A DNA stretch of 25,055 nt. Origin: DAOTXK01 sp034435395 (GTDB lineage Bacteria > Chloroflexota > Anaerolineae > Aggregatilineales > Ch27). Below are positions 14,818 through 21,790 of the stretch, one piece after another (the stretch's first letter is position 1; every line of letters starts with the position of its first letter). Under the pieces are notes generated by a model, which made no database searches, had not been told where the DNA came from, and worked only from the letters and a program-made list of their open reading frames with translations. The translations under genes and the position numbers were made by a program. The stretch lies in contig DAOTXK010000135.1 in assembly GCA_034435395.1 (NCBI GenBank), forward strand, positions 1-25,055, given 5' to 3'.

Positions 14818-15302
14818 GGCTGGAGCCTCACCTCCGGACGGTCCTTGCGCATCTCGATGCCGTCCTCGCCGTCGGAGTAATAGCCGCATTTGACGCCCAC
14901 CCGCCGGTAACCGGCCCGCTCGTAGAGCCGGAGGGCGGCGGTGTTGCTGGCGCGGACGGTCAGGTATATGGTGGGGCTGGCTAGCGCCGCCTCCGCCGTC
15001 GCCAGCAACCGGCTGCCCAGCCCGCGCCGCTGATGGTCGGGATGCACGCCGATGGTCATGATCCACGTCCGGCCCCCGCCTGGCAGCTTCCCGGCGGCGA
15101 TATAACCGACCACCCCGCCGCCGGGCGTGACGACCTTCAGGTTATGGATGCCGGGCCACAGCAACAGAAACAGGATTTCCGTCGGCAGGTAGGTATCCCG
15201 GGGGAAGACGATTCGCTCCAGCCGGTAGATGGCCAGCGTATCCCGCCAGCCAGCGGGTTCGATGCGGTAATTATCGTCTGGGGAAAACGAAGAGGCGGTC
15301 AT
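14814..15302 (-). CDS. GNAT acetyltransferase, RimI-like
   Basis: A 162-aa N-acetyltransferase. Motif A is complete: IMTIGVHPDHQRRGLGSRLL (81-100) with the acetyl-CoA loop QRRGLG at 91-96. Motif B is VRASNTAALRLYERAGY (116-132), the Asn and Tyr arrangement seen in RimI-type protein N-terminal acetyltransferases. An inserted hydrophobic stretch, EILFLLLWPG, occurs at 42-51. The target could be a ribosomal or other protein N-terminus or a small amine. No strong ribosome site is seen before the ATG at 15302. The stop overlaps the sppA start by four bases, so the two are made together. Confidence 0.88.
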   Translation of the reverse strand: MTASSFSPDDNYRIEPAGWRDTLAIYRLERIVFPRDTYLPTEILFLLLWPGIHNLKVVTPGGGVVGYIAAGKLPGGGRTWIMTIGVHPDHQRRGLGSRLLATAEAALASPTIYLTVRASNTAALRLYERAGYRRVGVKCGYYSDGEDGIEMRKDRPEVRLQP

Positions 15303-15399
15303 CCGACGTTTAGAGCAGCATCCATCAGGCGACCCGGAGGCGCGGGTCCGGGGACTCGCCCCCGGTCACTGGCGCGGCGGTCCGGGGCACCCGGCGCGC

Positions 15400-16092
15400 T
15401 CAGCCCTGCCCATCGTCATCCGACGGCGCGACCCGCCGCACGTGCAGGCGCATCCCCTGGCGGGCCAGCACCACCACTTCCTCGCCAGCGGTCAGCGGCT
15501 CGTCGGACACCGCCTGCCATAGCTCGCCGTTGAGGAAGACGGTCCCGACCTTGCCCGGCGCTTCCGGGGCGTGCCGCACCTCGGCCCGCTCTCCGATCAG
15601 CGACTCCACGCCGGCCCGCGGCGGTGGGCGCAGGGCGTTGGCGGTGGGCATCAGCATCCAGCGGAAAATGGCCAGCGAACCCAGGGCTATAACCGCCACG
15701 GTCACCAGGGACAGGCCGGGCAGGCTGCCGATCAGGACCACCCCGCCGAAAAACTGCACGACGGCAGCGCCGATCATCAGCGCCCAGACGGACAGCGGCC
15801 ACGTCCGCGCGGCCCCCGACTCCGACGGCTGAGGAAGGGCCGGGACCGAGAACTGCCGCCAGATCGCCAGCGCGAACAGGCCGAAGGACGCCGCAAACAG
15901 CACCAGCCCGATCACGTTCCCGCCGCTGTAGACCACGCCACCGATCCCGATCAGCAGCCCGACCACCGCCAGCAACTCGATGATGCCCGTCCCCGGCACA
16001 AACAGCGCCAGCACGCCGACCCAGGCCGCCGCGATCAGGATGACATACAGCAGATTCGGATCAAACAGCACGGACGGCAACACCTCATTCAT
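15400..16092 (-). CDS. NfeD-family membrane protein
   Basis: A 230-aa integral membrane protein with about five predicted helices (near 15-33, 36-56, 59-78, 105-125, 128-148) and a cytosolic or peripheral OB-fold domain at 165-221 (LIGERAEVRHAPEAPGKVG, then VFLNGELWQAVS), which is the NfeD signature. NfeD proteins usually pair with SPFH/stomatin proteins or with a SppA/ClpP-like protease domain in membrane quality control. Here no SPFH gene is seen, but SppA lies one gene downstream. GGGGAG precedes the ATG at 16092; upstream in-frame extension to 16212 would run into the preceding gene. It follows the coiled-coil membrane gene by 46 bases, in the same operon. Confidence 0.87.
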   Translation of the reverse strand: MNEVLPSVLFDPNLLYVILIAAAWVGVLALFVPGTGIIELLAVVGLLIGIGGVVYSGGNVIGLVLFAASFGLFALAIWRQFSVPALPQPSESGAARTWPLSVWALMIGAAVVQFFGGVVLIGSLPGLSLVTVAVIALGSLAIFRWMLMPTANALRPPPRAGVESLIGERAEVRHAPEAPGKVGTVFLNGELWQAVSDEPLTAGEEVVVLARQGMRLHVRRVAPSDDDGQG

Positions 16093-16138
16093 GTTCTCCC
16101 CACCCTTCACTCGCCACCCGGCAAGGGTCTCTGGCCGC

Positions 16139-16972
16139 CTATTCCCGCAGCCGCTGCGCGTACACCTCGTCCATCGCCAGGATGGTATCCTGAAGCTCGG
16201 CCACCTCGTCATGGATTTCCTCGCGCAGGCGGCGGGCGCGGGCGCTGTCCAGGTCTTTGGTGTCGATGACCTGCATCTGCGCGTAGAGCGTGCCCAGGGC
16301 GGCCAGGGTGTTCTCCAGCTGGATGTCGGCCCGCTTCATGTTGTCGGCCACCGCTTCCAGATTCGCCAGCTGCTGTTCCTTGAGCCGGATCGCCTCCTCC
16401 AGTTCCCGGCGCACGGTCGGCGACTGCTCCAGCCCCAGGCGGCGGCGCAGGTTGCGCAGTTCGTTGGGCACGGTTTTGCGGTCCCGGTCCAGGATGGAAT
16501 TTTCCTCAAAAACGTCCATCTTACGCGCCAGCCGGTAAATCTGGCCGATCCAGTCGTCGATCTCGCCCAGCGTCTCCTCAAAGCTGGTCCGCATCGCCCC
16601 GCTCTTGCTGGCCACCATCGTCATGATCCCGGCGCGGTATTCCAGCGCTTTGAGCATACGCTGGCGGCTGACGCGGTTTCGAATATCCCCTGGGCTGTAC
16701 TGCTCCTGAAACAGACGGGCCACGGCGGCCTCGGCGGCCTTGGGATCGGTGACGTGGGCCACGATCAGGGCGGCCTCCGCCACCAGCCCGGCGATGATCC
16801 AGAACCACCACTGCCACCACTCAAACGGCGCGGGCAGAGTCGGCAGGAAAAACGCCAGCAGCATCGTCAGGGCGATGGTCACGGCGCTTTCCCAGCGGAA
16901 AAAAGCGTCGGCGATGATCGCCCGCGTCGCGCGAGCGCGCATCTGTTCCCGTGGATTCAACTCGTCGCTCAT
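16139..16972 (-). CDS. Two-helix membrane protein with long coiled coil, unrecognised
   Basis: A 277-aa protein of no family I can name. A basic amphipathic start (REQMRARATRAII) leads to two membrane helices, about 28-45 and 53-74, separated by a short Trp-rich turn (PFEWWQWWFW). The remaining 200 residues are helical and charged, with heptad-like spacing in 165-260 (LRNLRRRLGLEQ, EAIRLKEQQLANLEAVADNM). This places a long coiled-coil domain on the cytosolic face. It sits between a membrane Ser/Thr kinase (66 bases upstream) and NfeD (46 bases downstream), so it is likely a partner or a substrate of that kinase at the membrane. The helical tail resembles PspA only in general character. Confidence 0.82.
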   Translation of the reverse strand: MSDELNPREQMRARATRAIIADAFFRWESAVTIALTMLLAFFLPTLPAPFEWWQWWFWIIAGLVAEAALIVAHVTDPKAAEAAVARLFQEQYSPGDIRNRVSRQRMLKALEYRAGIMTMVASKSGAMRTSFEETLGEIDDWIGQIYRLARKMDVFEENSILDRDRKTVPNELRNLRRRLGLEQSPTVRRELEEAIRLKEQQLANLEAVADNMKRADIQLENTLAALGTLYAQMQVIDTKDLDSARARRLREEIHDEVAELQDTILAMDEVYAQRLRE

Positions 16973-17038
16973 CGAACCTTATCCTGCTCCCCGTGACGGA
17001 GCCGGCCCCGCGTCCGGCGGTCAGACCGCCCTGGCCCT

Positions 17039-19318
17039 CTACCGGGCGGAAGCTGGCAGCGACGGGGAGGCGGTTTCCTGGCGCGCCTCCCGCATCCGCC
17101 TGACCAGCACCATCGTTTCCAGGTCGGTCGGGTCCAGGCGAAGGGCCTGCTCCAGGGCCGGCAAGGCGCGCTCCATCCGGCCTAACTTATTATACCCAAT
17201 CCCCAGGGACTTATAATGCTCGGCCCGGTGCGGGGCCGCCGCGACCGCCGCCCGATACTGGGCCACGGCCATGGCCCACATGCCCTGGCGCTGATACTGG
17301 CGGCCCAGTTCCCAAAAAGCCTTGCCGCTCCGCAGTTTGCCCTCCGGCAGGACGCGGATGCGCTCCTGCTCCACCCGGAAGTTGGCCGTCGCCGCGCCCA
17401 GCGACACCAGCCCGGCAGCGGCGACCATCCCCGCCGCGACGCCGATGAACACCCCGATCCAGCCGACCAGCGCCGCCACCACCGCCCAGATCAGCTCCAC
17501 GGAAAACGTGACCAGGCCCAGGTAGTAGGCCCAGGACAGCCGCCCGCGCATCCCCAACTGGGCCGCCAGCAACGCCACCCCCCGCGCCACGCCCCCCGCC
17601 AGCAGGGCCAGGAACAGCGTCGGGGTCAGGATGTCGATAAAATCCCCCGCCATCAGCAGACATACCCGCGTGGCGAACACATCGTCGATGAACAGCTTCA
17701 GGCGGGTGTTGGGAGGGATGGTGAGGTACCACGTCCACAGCAGCGGCGGGAACAGCCCCAGCAGGTCCAGGGCGACCGCGCCCAGATTAAGCGCAAAGGC
17801 CGTCCGCAGCGCCGGGATGGCCTCTCGCTGGGGCGGGCGGGGGCGGGTCATGCTCTGGCCGCAGCTGGTGCAGGTGTTGCGGCTCGCTTCGTTGACCACG
17901 CCGCAGTAGGGGCACTGGTCGGGATCGTCCAGCGGGTCGCCGAAGGGCGTCTCCAGGACACTCGCCTGGAAGTACTCGTCCATCACCGCCTGGTGCGCTT
18001 CCTTAACCGCCGGGATGGCGCTCCGCACGCGGCCAACGGTGGCCGGCAGGCGCTCCGCCTCCAACTGCCGGACGCGAAGTTGGGCGTCTTCCATATCCGG
18101 CGCGACCGCCAGGGCATTATCGGCGCACTGCTTCTGGTCGTACCAGTTCGTCTCGATGTAAGAGAGCAGCAGCCAGGCTTCGGCCACGTGATCGTCGGCC
18201 CGCAGGATGCGCATCAACAGCCGCCGGGCCGACGCTTTATCCCCTGCATCGTAGGCCGACAGGGCGGCGATGAAGATCGGCTTGAACCGGGGCTTCATGC
18301 CGCTCAGCAGCGCCCCCATCTCCGAGGATGTATCGTCGGGCACAGGGGCGACCGCCGGGGCCTCGACCATGGTGGGCGCGGGCGGGGCAGCCGTCCCTCC
18401 CACCCCGGTCGGCATGTCCGAGGCGCTCCGCATCCGGGCGGCCTCTTCCGGGGGCGCTTCCACGTCGAGGACGACCGGGCGTCCGGCCACCGCGTCGTCG
18501 AGCCGGTCGGCCAGTTCCAGCGCCGACTGGAAGCGCGCCTCCGGGTCTTTGGCCATCGCCTTGAGCAGGACGTGTTCGATGGCCGGCGACAGATAGGGCG
18601 CATCCCGGCGCACGGAAGGGACCGGTTCGTAAATGTGCTGGGAGAGCAACCCCATCGGCGTATCGGCGGTGTACGGCAGGCGACCGGACACCATCTCGTA
18701 GACCATCACGCCCAGCGAGTAAATGTCGGCCCGGCGGTCGGCGCTGGCGGCTTCCAGCGCCTGCTCCGGGGCCATGTAGGCCGCCGTGCCCACGCTGACC
18801 CCGGTCCCGGTGAGGGCGGTCAGCGCCGTTTCCTCGCCCGCCATCTTGGCGATGCCGAAATCGGAGAGCTTGGCGAAGCCCGGCCCGGCCATCAGCACGT
18901 TCGACGGTTTGACATCGCGGTGGACGATGCCTTTACCGTGGGCGTAGTCCAGCGCTGCCGCCACCTGCCGGACGATCAGCGCCACCCCTTCCAGGGCCAG
19001 GGCACCCTGCGCCAGCAGGTCCTTGAGCGTGCCCCCGCCCACATACTCCATCACCAGGTAGGGCATGCCCTCCGTCTCCCCTGACGCATAAACGCGCACG
19101 ATATGCGGGTGATCGAGGAGGGTGGCCGCCCTGGCTTCCCGCCGGAAGCGTTTGATGAACTGCGGATCGTGAGCGAAATAGGACGGCAGCACCTTGATGG
19201 CGACCAACTGCTGGCGGCCCGTATCCAGCCCCTTGTACACGGTCGCCATACCGCCGCGATTGACGTTCTCCAGAATCTGGTACGGCCCCAGGGTCCTGCC
19301 CACCAGGTCGCTTTGCAT
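17039..19318 (-). CDS. Membrane Ser/Thr kinase with zinc ribbon and TPRs
   Basis: A 759-aa Hanks-type kinase. Residues 10-280 hold the catalytic domain: Gly-rich loop NRGGMA 20-25, Lys42, HRDVKPSN 133-140, DFG 153-155 and APE 183-185, all intact. After a Pro/Ala-rich linker (285-330) comes a helical, TPR-like segment (345-420), then a four-Cys zinc ribbon, CPYC at 469-472 and CTSC at 483-486. About four hydrophobic helices follow between 505 and 640, and TPR repeats occupy 665-735 (LGRQYQRQGMWAMAVAQYRA and so on). Both kinase and TPRs are probably cytosolic. GGAGGGGG stands just before the ATG. It probably starts the operon with the coiled-coil protein, NfeD, acetyltransferase and SppA, downstream of pspA. 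The ligand is unknown. Confidence 0.9.
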   Translation of the reverse strand: MQSDLVGRTLGPYQILENVNRGGMATVYKGLDTGRQQLVAIKVLPSYFAHDPQFIKRFRREARAATLLDHPHIVRVYASGETEGMPYLVMEYVGGGTLKDLLAQGALALEGVALIVRQVAAALDYAHGKGIVHRDVKPSNVLMAGPGFAKLSDFGIAKMAGEETALTALTGTGVSVGTAAYMAPEQALEAASADRRADIYSLGVMVYEMVSGRLPYTADTPMGLLSQHIYEPVPSVRRDAPYLSPAIEHVLLKAMAKDPEARFQSALELADRLDDAVAGRPVVLDVEAPPEEAARMRSASDMPTGVGGTAAPPAPTMVEAPAVAPVPDDTSSEMGALLSGMKPRFKPIFIAALSAYDAGDKASARRLLMRILRADDHVAEAWLLLSYIETNWYDQKQCADNALAVAPDMEDAQLRVRQLEAERLPATVGRVRSAIPAVKEAHQAVMDEYFQASVLETPFGDPLDDPDQCPYCGVVNEASRNTCTSCGQSMTRPRPPQREAIPALRTAFALNLGAVALDLLGLFPPLLWTWYLTIPPNTRLKLFIDDVFATRVCLLMAGDFIDILTPTLFLALLAGGVARGVALLAAQLGMRGRLSWAYYLGLVTFSVELIWAVVAALVGWIGVFIGVAAGMVAAAGLVSLGAATANFRVEQERIRVLPEGKLRSGKAFWELGRQYQRQGMWAMAVAQYRAAVAAAPHRAEHYKSLGIGYNKLGRMERALPALEQALRLDPTDLETMVLVRRMREARQETASPSLPASAR

Positions 19319-19511
19319 CGTTATTCCCCCTCCCCTGGGTGATCACCGCCGCGACACGATATCGGCCCGCGCCCGGCTGGCGCAGGCCACAGGTCCCCCA
19401 GGGCCTCGCTGACGGGAAGCCGCTGCCGGGATGCCGGGGCGGTCAAACGCCCCCTGACCGGCCTGGAGCACTGGCGGCTGACGACCCGGCCCAAAACAAG
19501 ACGAGGCCACA

Positions 19512-19537
19512 CAGGGATGGGCCATCCCCCATCCCTG
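19512..19537 (-). terminator. Terminator hairpin downstream of pspA
   Basis: A perfect ten-base stem, CAGGGATGGG (19512-19521) with CCCATCCCTG (19528-19537), has a six-base loop and lies 45 bases after the pspA stop on the minus strand. The following minus-strand bases include CTTGTTTTGG, a broken T-rich run. It would separate pspA from the kinase gene. Bases 19319-19511 hold nothing else that I can support. Confidence 0.5.
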
Positions 19538-19581
19538 GCAACCCCGCCCTCACATACGCCTGATGGCCAGTCGGCGGCGGC

Positions 19582-20268
19582 TCACTCCTGGTCGAGATTC
19601 AGCCGCTTGCGCCGCTCGGCCAGCTGGGCATCGATCTCGCTGAAGCCCACCGCCTCTTCGATCTGCTCGGCCAGGCGGCCCGTGGCCATCTCCAGGCGGG
19701 CGTCCTCGCGGTCCAGACGGGCGCGAATGCCGTCCACCACGCGGGCCACATCCTCGTCGCCCACCCCGGCCAGATCGTCCAGGCTCTTGATCGTCTTGGT
19801 GGTGATGGCCTTGGCCTCGGCCAGTTCCAGCAGCGCCTTGACCTGCTCCCGTTCCTGCCGGATGGTGGTGAGCTTGGCTTCCAGCTTCAGCTTCATATCC
19901 ATCATCCGGCGGTACTGTTCTTCCTGCTGCTGCCACTGCTCGTAGTATTCCTGGGCCAGCTGCTGCTTGGTGTTGAGGTCCGCCTGGGCCGCGGCGGCCA
20001 GCTCGTCCTTGCCTTTGACCAGCAGCGTATCGATGTCCCGATCCAGCTTTTCGGCAGTGGCGGCGAATTCCTCATACTTACGCTTGAGCGTGCGGACCGT
20101 CCCGCCCACCGTGGCGGCGGAATCCTCCAGCGAATCCAGGTTGCGCTCGGCCTGGCGGATGTACTCGTCCATCACCTTGACCGAATTCGCTTCCAACGCC
20201 CGGTCCACCATGCCATGCAGGTTGGCCGAGATCAGGGTGTTCACTTTTTCCAAAAACGATTGCGCCAT
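19582..20268 (-). CDS. pspA: PspA/IM30 family membrane-stress protein
   Basis: A 228-aa, almost entirely helical coiled-coil protein of the PspA/Vipp1 (ESCRT-III-like) family. These proteins bind damaged or stressed inner membrane and form rods or rings. The N-terminal amphipathic helix (AQSFLEKVNTLISANLHGMV, 2-21) and the following ALEANSVKVMDEYIRQAER segment are typical. Long heptad-rich helices cover 45-175. The start at 20268 is set by AGGAGGT eight bases upstream and by the family's N-terminus; an in-frame extension to 20391 crosses the promoter. It has its own extended -10 at 20375-20383 and a terminator at 19512-19537. It stands between a receiver-histidine kinase gene and a membrane Ser/Thr kinase, without PspB, PspC or PspF. 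Confidence 0.93.
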   Translation of the reverse strand: MAQSFLEKVNTLISANLHGMVDRALEANSVKVMDEYIRQAERNLDSLEDSAATVGGTVRTLKRKYEEFAATAEKLDRDIDTLLVKGKDELAAAAQADLNTKQQLAQEYYEQWQQQEEQYRRMMDMKLKLEAKLTTIRQEREQVKALLELAEAKAITTKTIKSLDDLAGVGDEDVARVVDGIRARLDREDARLEMATGRLAEQIEEAVGFSEIDAQLAERRKRLNLDQE

Positions 20269-20374
20269 GTGCGGGGACCTCCTGTCAAAAATATCACCGT
20301 CAATCACGTCTCTATGGTAACACAGGCCGCTCATCGACGCTGACAGCCGCCAGACACCAGGCTGACGCCGGGCC

Positions 20375-20383
20375 AGTATAACA
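20375..20383 (-). promoter_or_regulatory. Extended -10 promoter for pspA
   Basis: The minus strand reads TGTTATACT, a TG-extended -10 box five of six to consensus, 107 bases before the pspA ATG. No -35 box is obvious and no sigma-54 type GG/GC pair is seen, so PspF-like control as in E. coli is unlikely. Confidence 0.45.
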
Positions 20384-20454
20384 GCCTGCACGACCGCTCC
20401 GGTTACCCCCAGGGCCGCCCGGCCCGAACCGCCCCCCGCCCCGGCAAAAACCCA

Positions 20455-21627
20455 TCACCGGCCGGCGGCGGGTTGACCCGATCGTTTGTTAAACCGGGCC
20501 CGGTCGGCTTCCGTGGCCAGGGGCAGCACCAGGGTGAACGTGCTGCCCACGCCGTACTGGCTCTCCAGTTCCACCTGGCCGCCATGGAGCTCGGTGATCC
20601 CCATGACGATCGCCAGGCCGGAACCGGCCCCCTGATCCTCATGCAGGGAGCGGTTCACCTGGTAAAACGGGTTCCAAATCTTGTCAAATTCCTCGGCTTT
20701 GATCCCGCGCCCCCAGTCCTGCACGGCAAACCGGATGTGCCGATCGTCCGCGGTGACGCGCAGCGCCACCCTGGCGTCCGGCTTGTCGGAGAATTTGATG
20801 CCGTTTTCCACCAGCTGGGCCAGCGCCGCCCGCAGATATTCGCGATCGCCGACGAACGCCGGGGTCTGCTCTGGCACCTCAGTGAGGATGGTCACACCCC
20901 GGTCGGAGGCGAACAGCTGGCACATCTCGATCACTTCCAGGATGATCGGGGTCACATCGGTGATCAGCCCGCTGCGCCAGGAGAAATTCTGGGCCGCCTC
21001 CCCGGTCTCCAACTCCACCAGGGCGATGAAGTTCTCCACCAGGCGGCGGAAACGGTCCGCGCCGCTGTTTACACCGCGCAGAAAGCTGCGCAGTTCGTCG
21101 GCGGTCAGGCTTTCGGCATCGCTGTTGAGCATGTCGGAATAGGCGACCATATAGGTGAGCGGCGTGCGAAACTCATGGTTGAGGATGGTGAGGATGTTAC
21201 GTTTGACCTCGGCGATCTGGCCGTCATAACGCTGCCGGATTTGCCGGGAGCGCCGCAGTTTGGCATCCACGATCACCAGCAGGTCCTCCGGGTCCATCGG
21301 CTTGACCACGTAGTCGTCCGCCCCCAGCTTCTTGCCCAGCCGGACATCGTGTTTCTCCCCTTTGGCCGTCAAAAACACGAAGGGAATATCCAGCCATTTC
21401 TCCGACGCGCGGACCGCCTCAAAAAACTGGTAGCCATCCATGTGGGGCATCATGATATCGGAGATGATCAGATCGGGCGGCGTCGCCCCCTCCTTCAACA
21501 CATTCAACCCCTCTACGCCGCTGGCGGCCGTCAGGACCTGGTAACCCTCAATCTCGAGGATGTCCTGAATGCCTCGCAACAGGTGGATGTCATCCTCAAC
21601 CACCAGGAGCGTCCCTTTTCCGGCCAT
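20455..21627 (-). CDS. Receiver-histidine kinase hybrid without membrane or DNA-binding part
   Basis: A 390-aa two-component protein with reversed order. The receiver (5-125) has the acidic pair Glu11/Asp12 with Asp13, phosphoacceptor Asp57 in ISDIMMP, Thr88 (FLTAKG) and Lys109 (VVKP). A dimerisation domain follows with phosphoacceptor His151 in ILNHEFRTPL, then an ATPase domain with N box LVENGIKFSD, DWGRGI and GAGSGLAIV. All active residues are present, and no membrane helix or sensor is visible, so it is probably soluble and acts on or within a phosphorelay. AAGGAGG is five bases before the ATG at 21627, which decides this start over the TTG at 21645. Its neighbours are pspA (downstream) and the ATPase-winged-helix regulator (upstream). 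Confidence 0.92.
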   Translation of the reverse strand: MAGKGTLLVVEDDIHLLRGIQDILEIEGYQVLTAASGVEGLNVLKEGATPPDLIISDIMMPHMDGYQFFEAVRASEKWLDIPFVFLTAKGEKHDVRLGKKLGADDYVVKPMDPEDLLVIVDAKLRRSRQIRQRYDGQIAEVKRNILTILNHEFRTPLTYMVAYSDMLNSDAESLTADELRSFLRGVNSGADRFRRLVENFIALVELETGEAAQNFSWRSGLITDVTPIILEVIEMCQLFASDRGVTILTEVPEQTPAFVGDREYLRAALAQLVENGIKFSDKPDARVALRVTADDRHIRFAVQDWGRGIKAEEFDKIWNPFYQVNRSLHEDQGAGSGLAIVMGITELHGGQVELESQYGVGSTFTLVLPLATEADRARFNKRSGQPAAGR

Positions 21628-21687
21628 ACGCGCCTCCTTCACCAACCCTCATCGGCAACTCTGCGGCAGCCCGCGATGAATCGATAT

Positions 21688-21705
21688 AAAAAAGCCCCCA
21701 TGGCT
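21688..21705 (-). terminator. Short hairpin with T6 run, weak terminator or attenuator
   Basis: On the minus strand AGCC (21705-21702) and GGCT (21696-21693) can form a four-base stem with a five-base loop, running straight into six T residues (21693-21688). It lies after the ATPase-winged-helix gene but also only about 20 bases after the -10 box at 21724-21732, so it would fall inside the leader of the receiver-histidine kinase gene. Confidence 0.35.
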
Positions 21706-21723
21706 ACGCGCCTGCTCACCTCA

Positions 21724-21732
21724 ATTTTACCA
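21724..21732 (-). promoter_or_regulatory. Extended -10 promoter for the receiver-histidine kinase
   Basis: The minus strand reads TGGTAAAAT, a TG-extended -10 box five of six to consensus, 97 bases before the ATG at 21627. No good -35 box is seen. Confidence 0.45.
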
Positions 21733-21758
21733 CAAGGCCGACGAGCAAACATGTAGAT

Positions 21759-21777
21759 TTTGGGCAGTCAACCCAAA
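21759..21777 (-). terminator. Possible hairpin after the ATPase-winged-helix gene
   Basis: TTTGGG (21759-21764) pairs with CCCAAA (21772-21777) over a seven-base loop, 13 bases after the stop at 21791. It lacks a T-tract. Confidence 0.3.
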
Positions 21778-21790
21778 CCGCCCCGCCGCT

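Noticed and set aside
17216..19084. 622-codon open frame on the plus strand
   Set aside because: It is antisense to the zinc-ribbon kinase. It is His/Arg/Gly-rich and has no recognisable domain, while the minus frame has every kinase motif.
19321..19563. Small frames of 60-74 codons on both strands between pspA and the kinase
   Set aside because: They lack ribosome sites and recognisable features, and overlap each other and the terminator hairpin.
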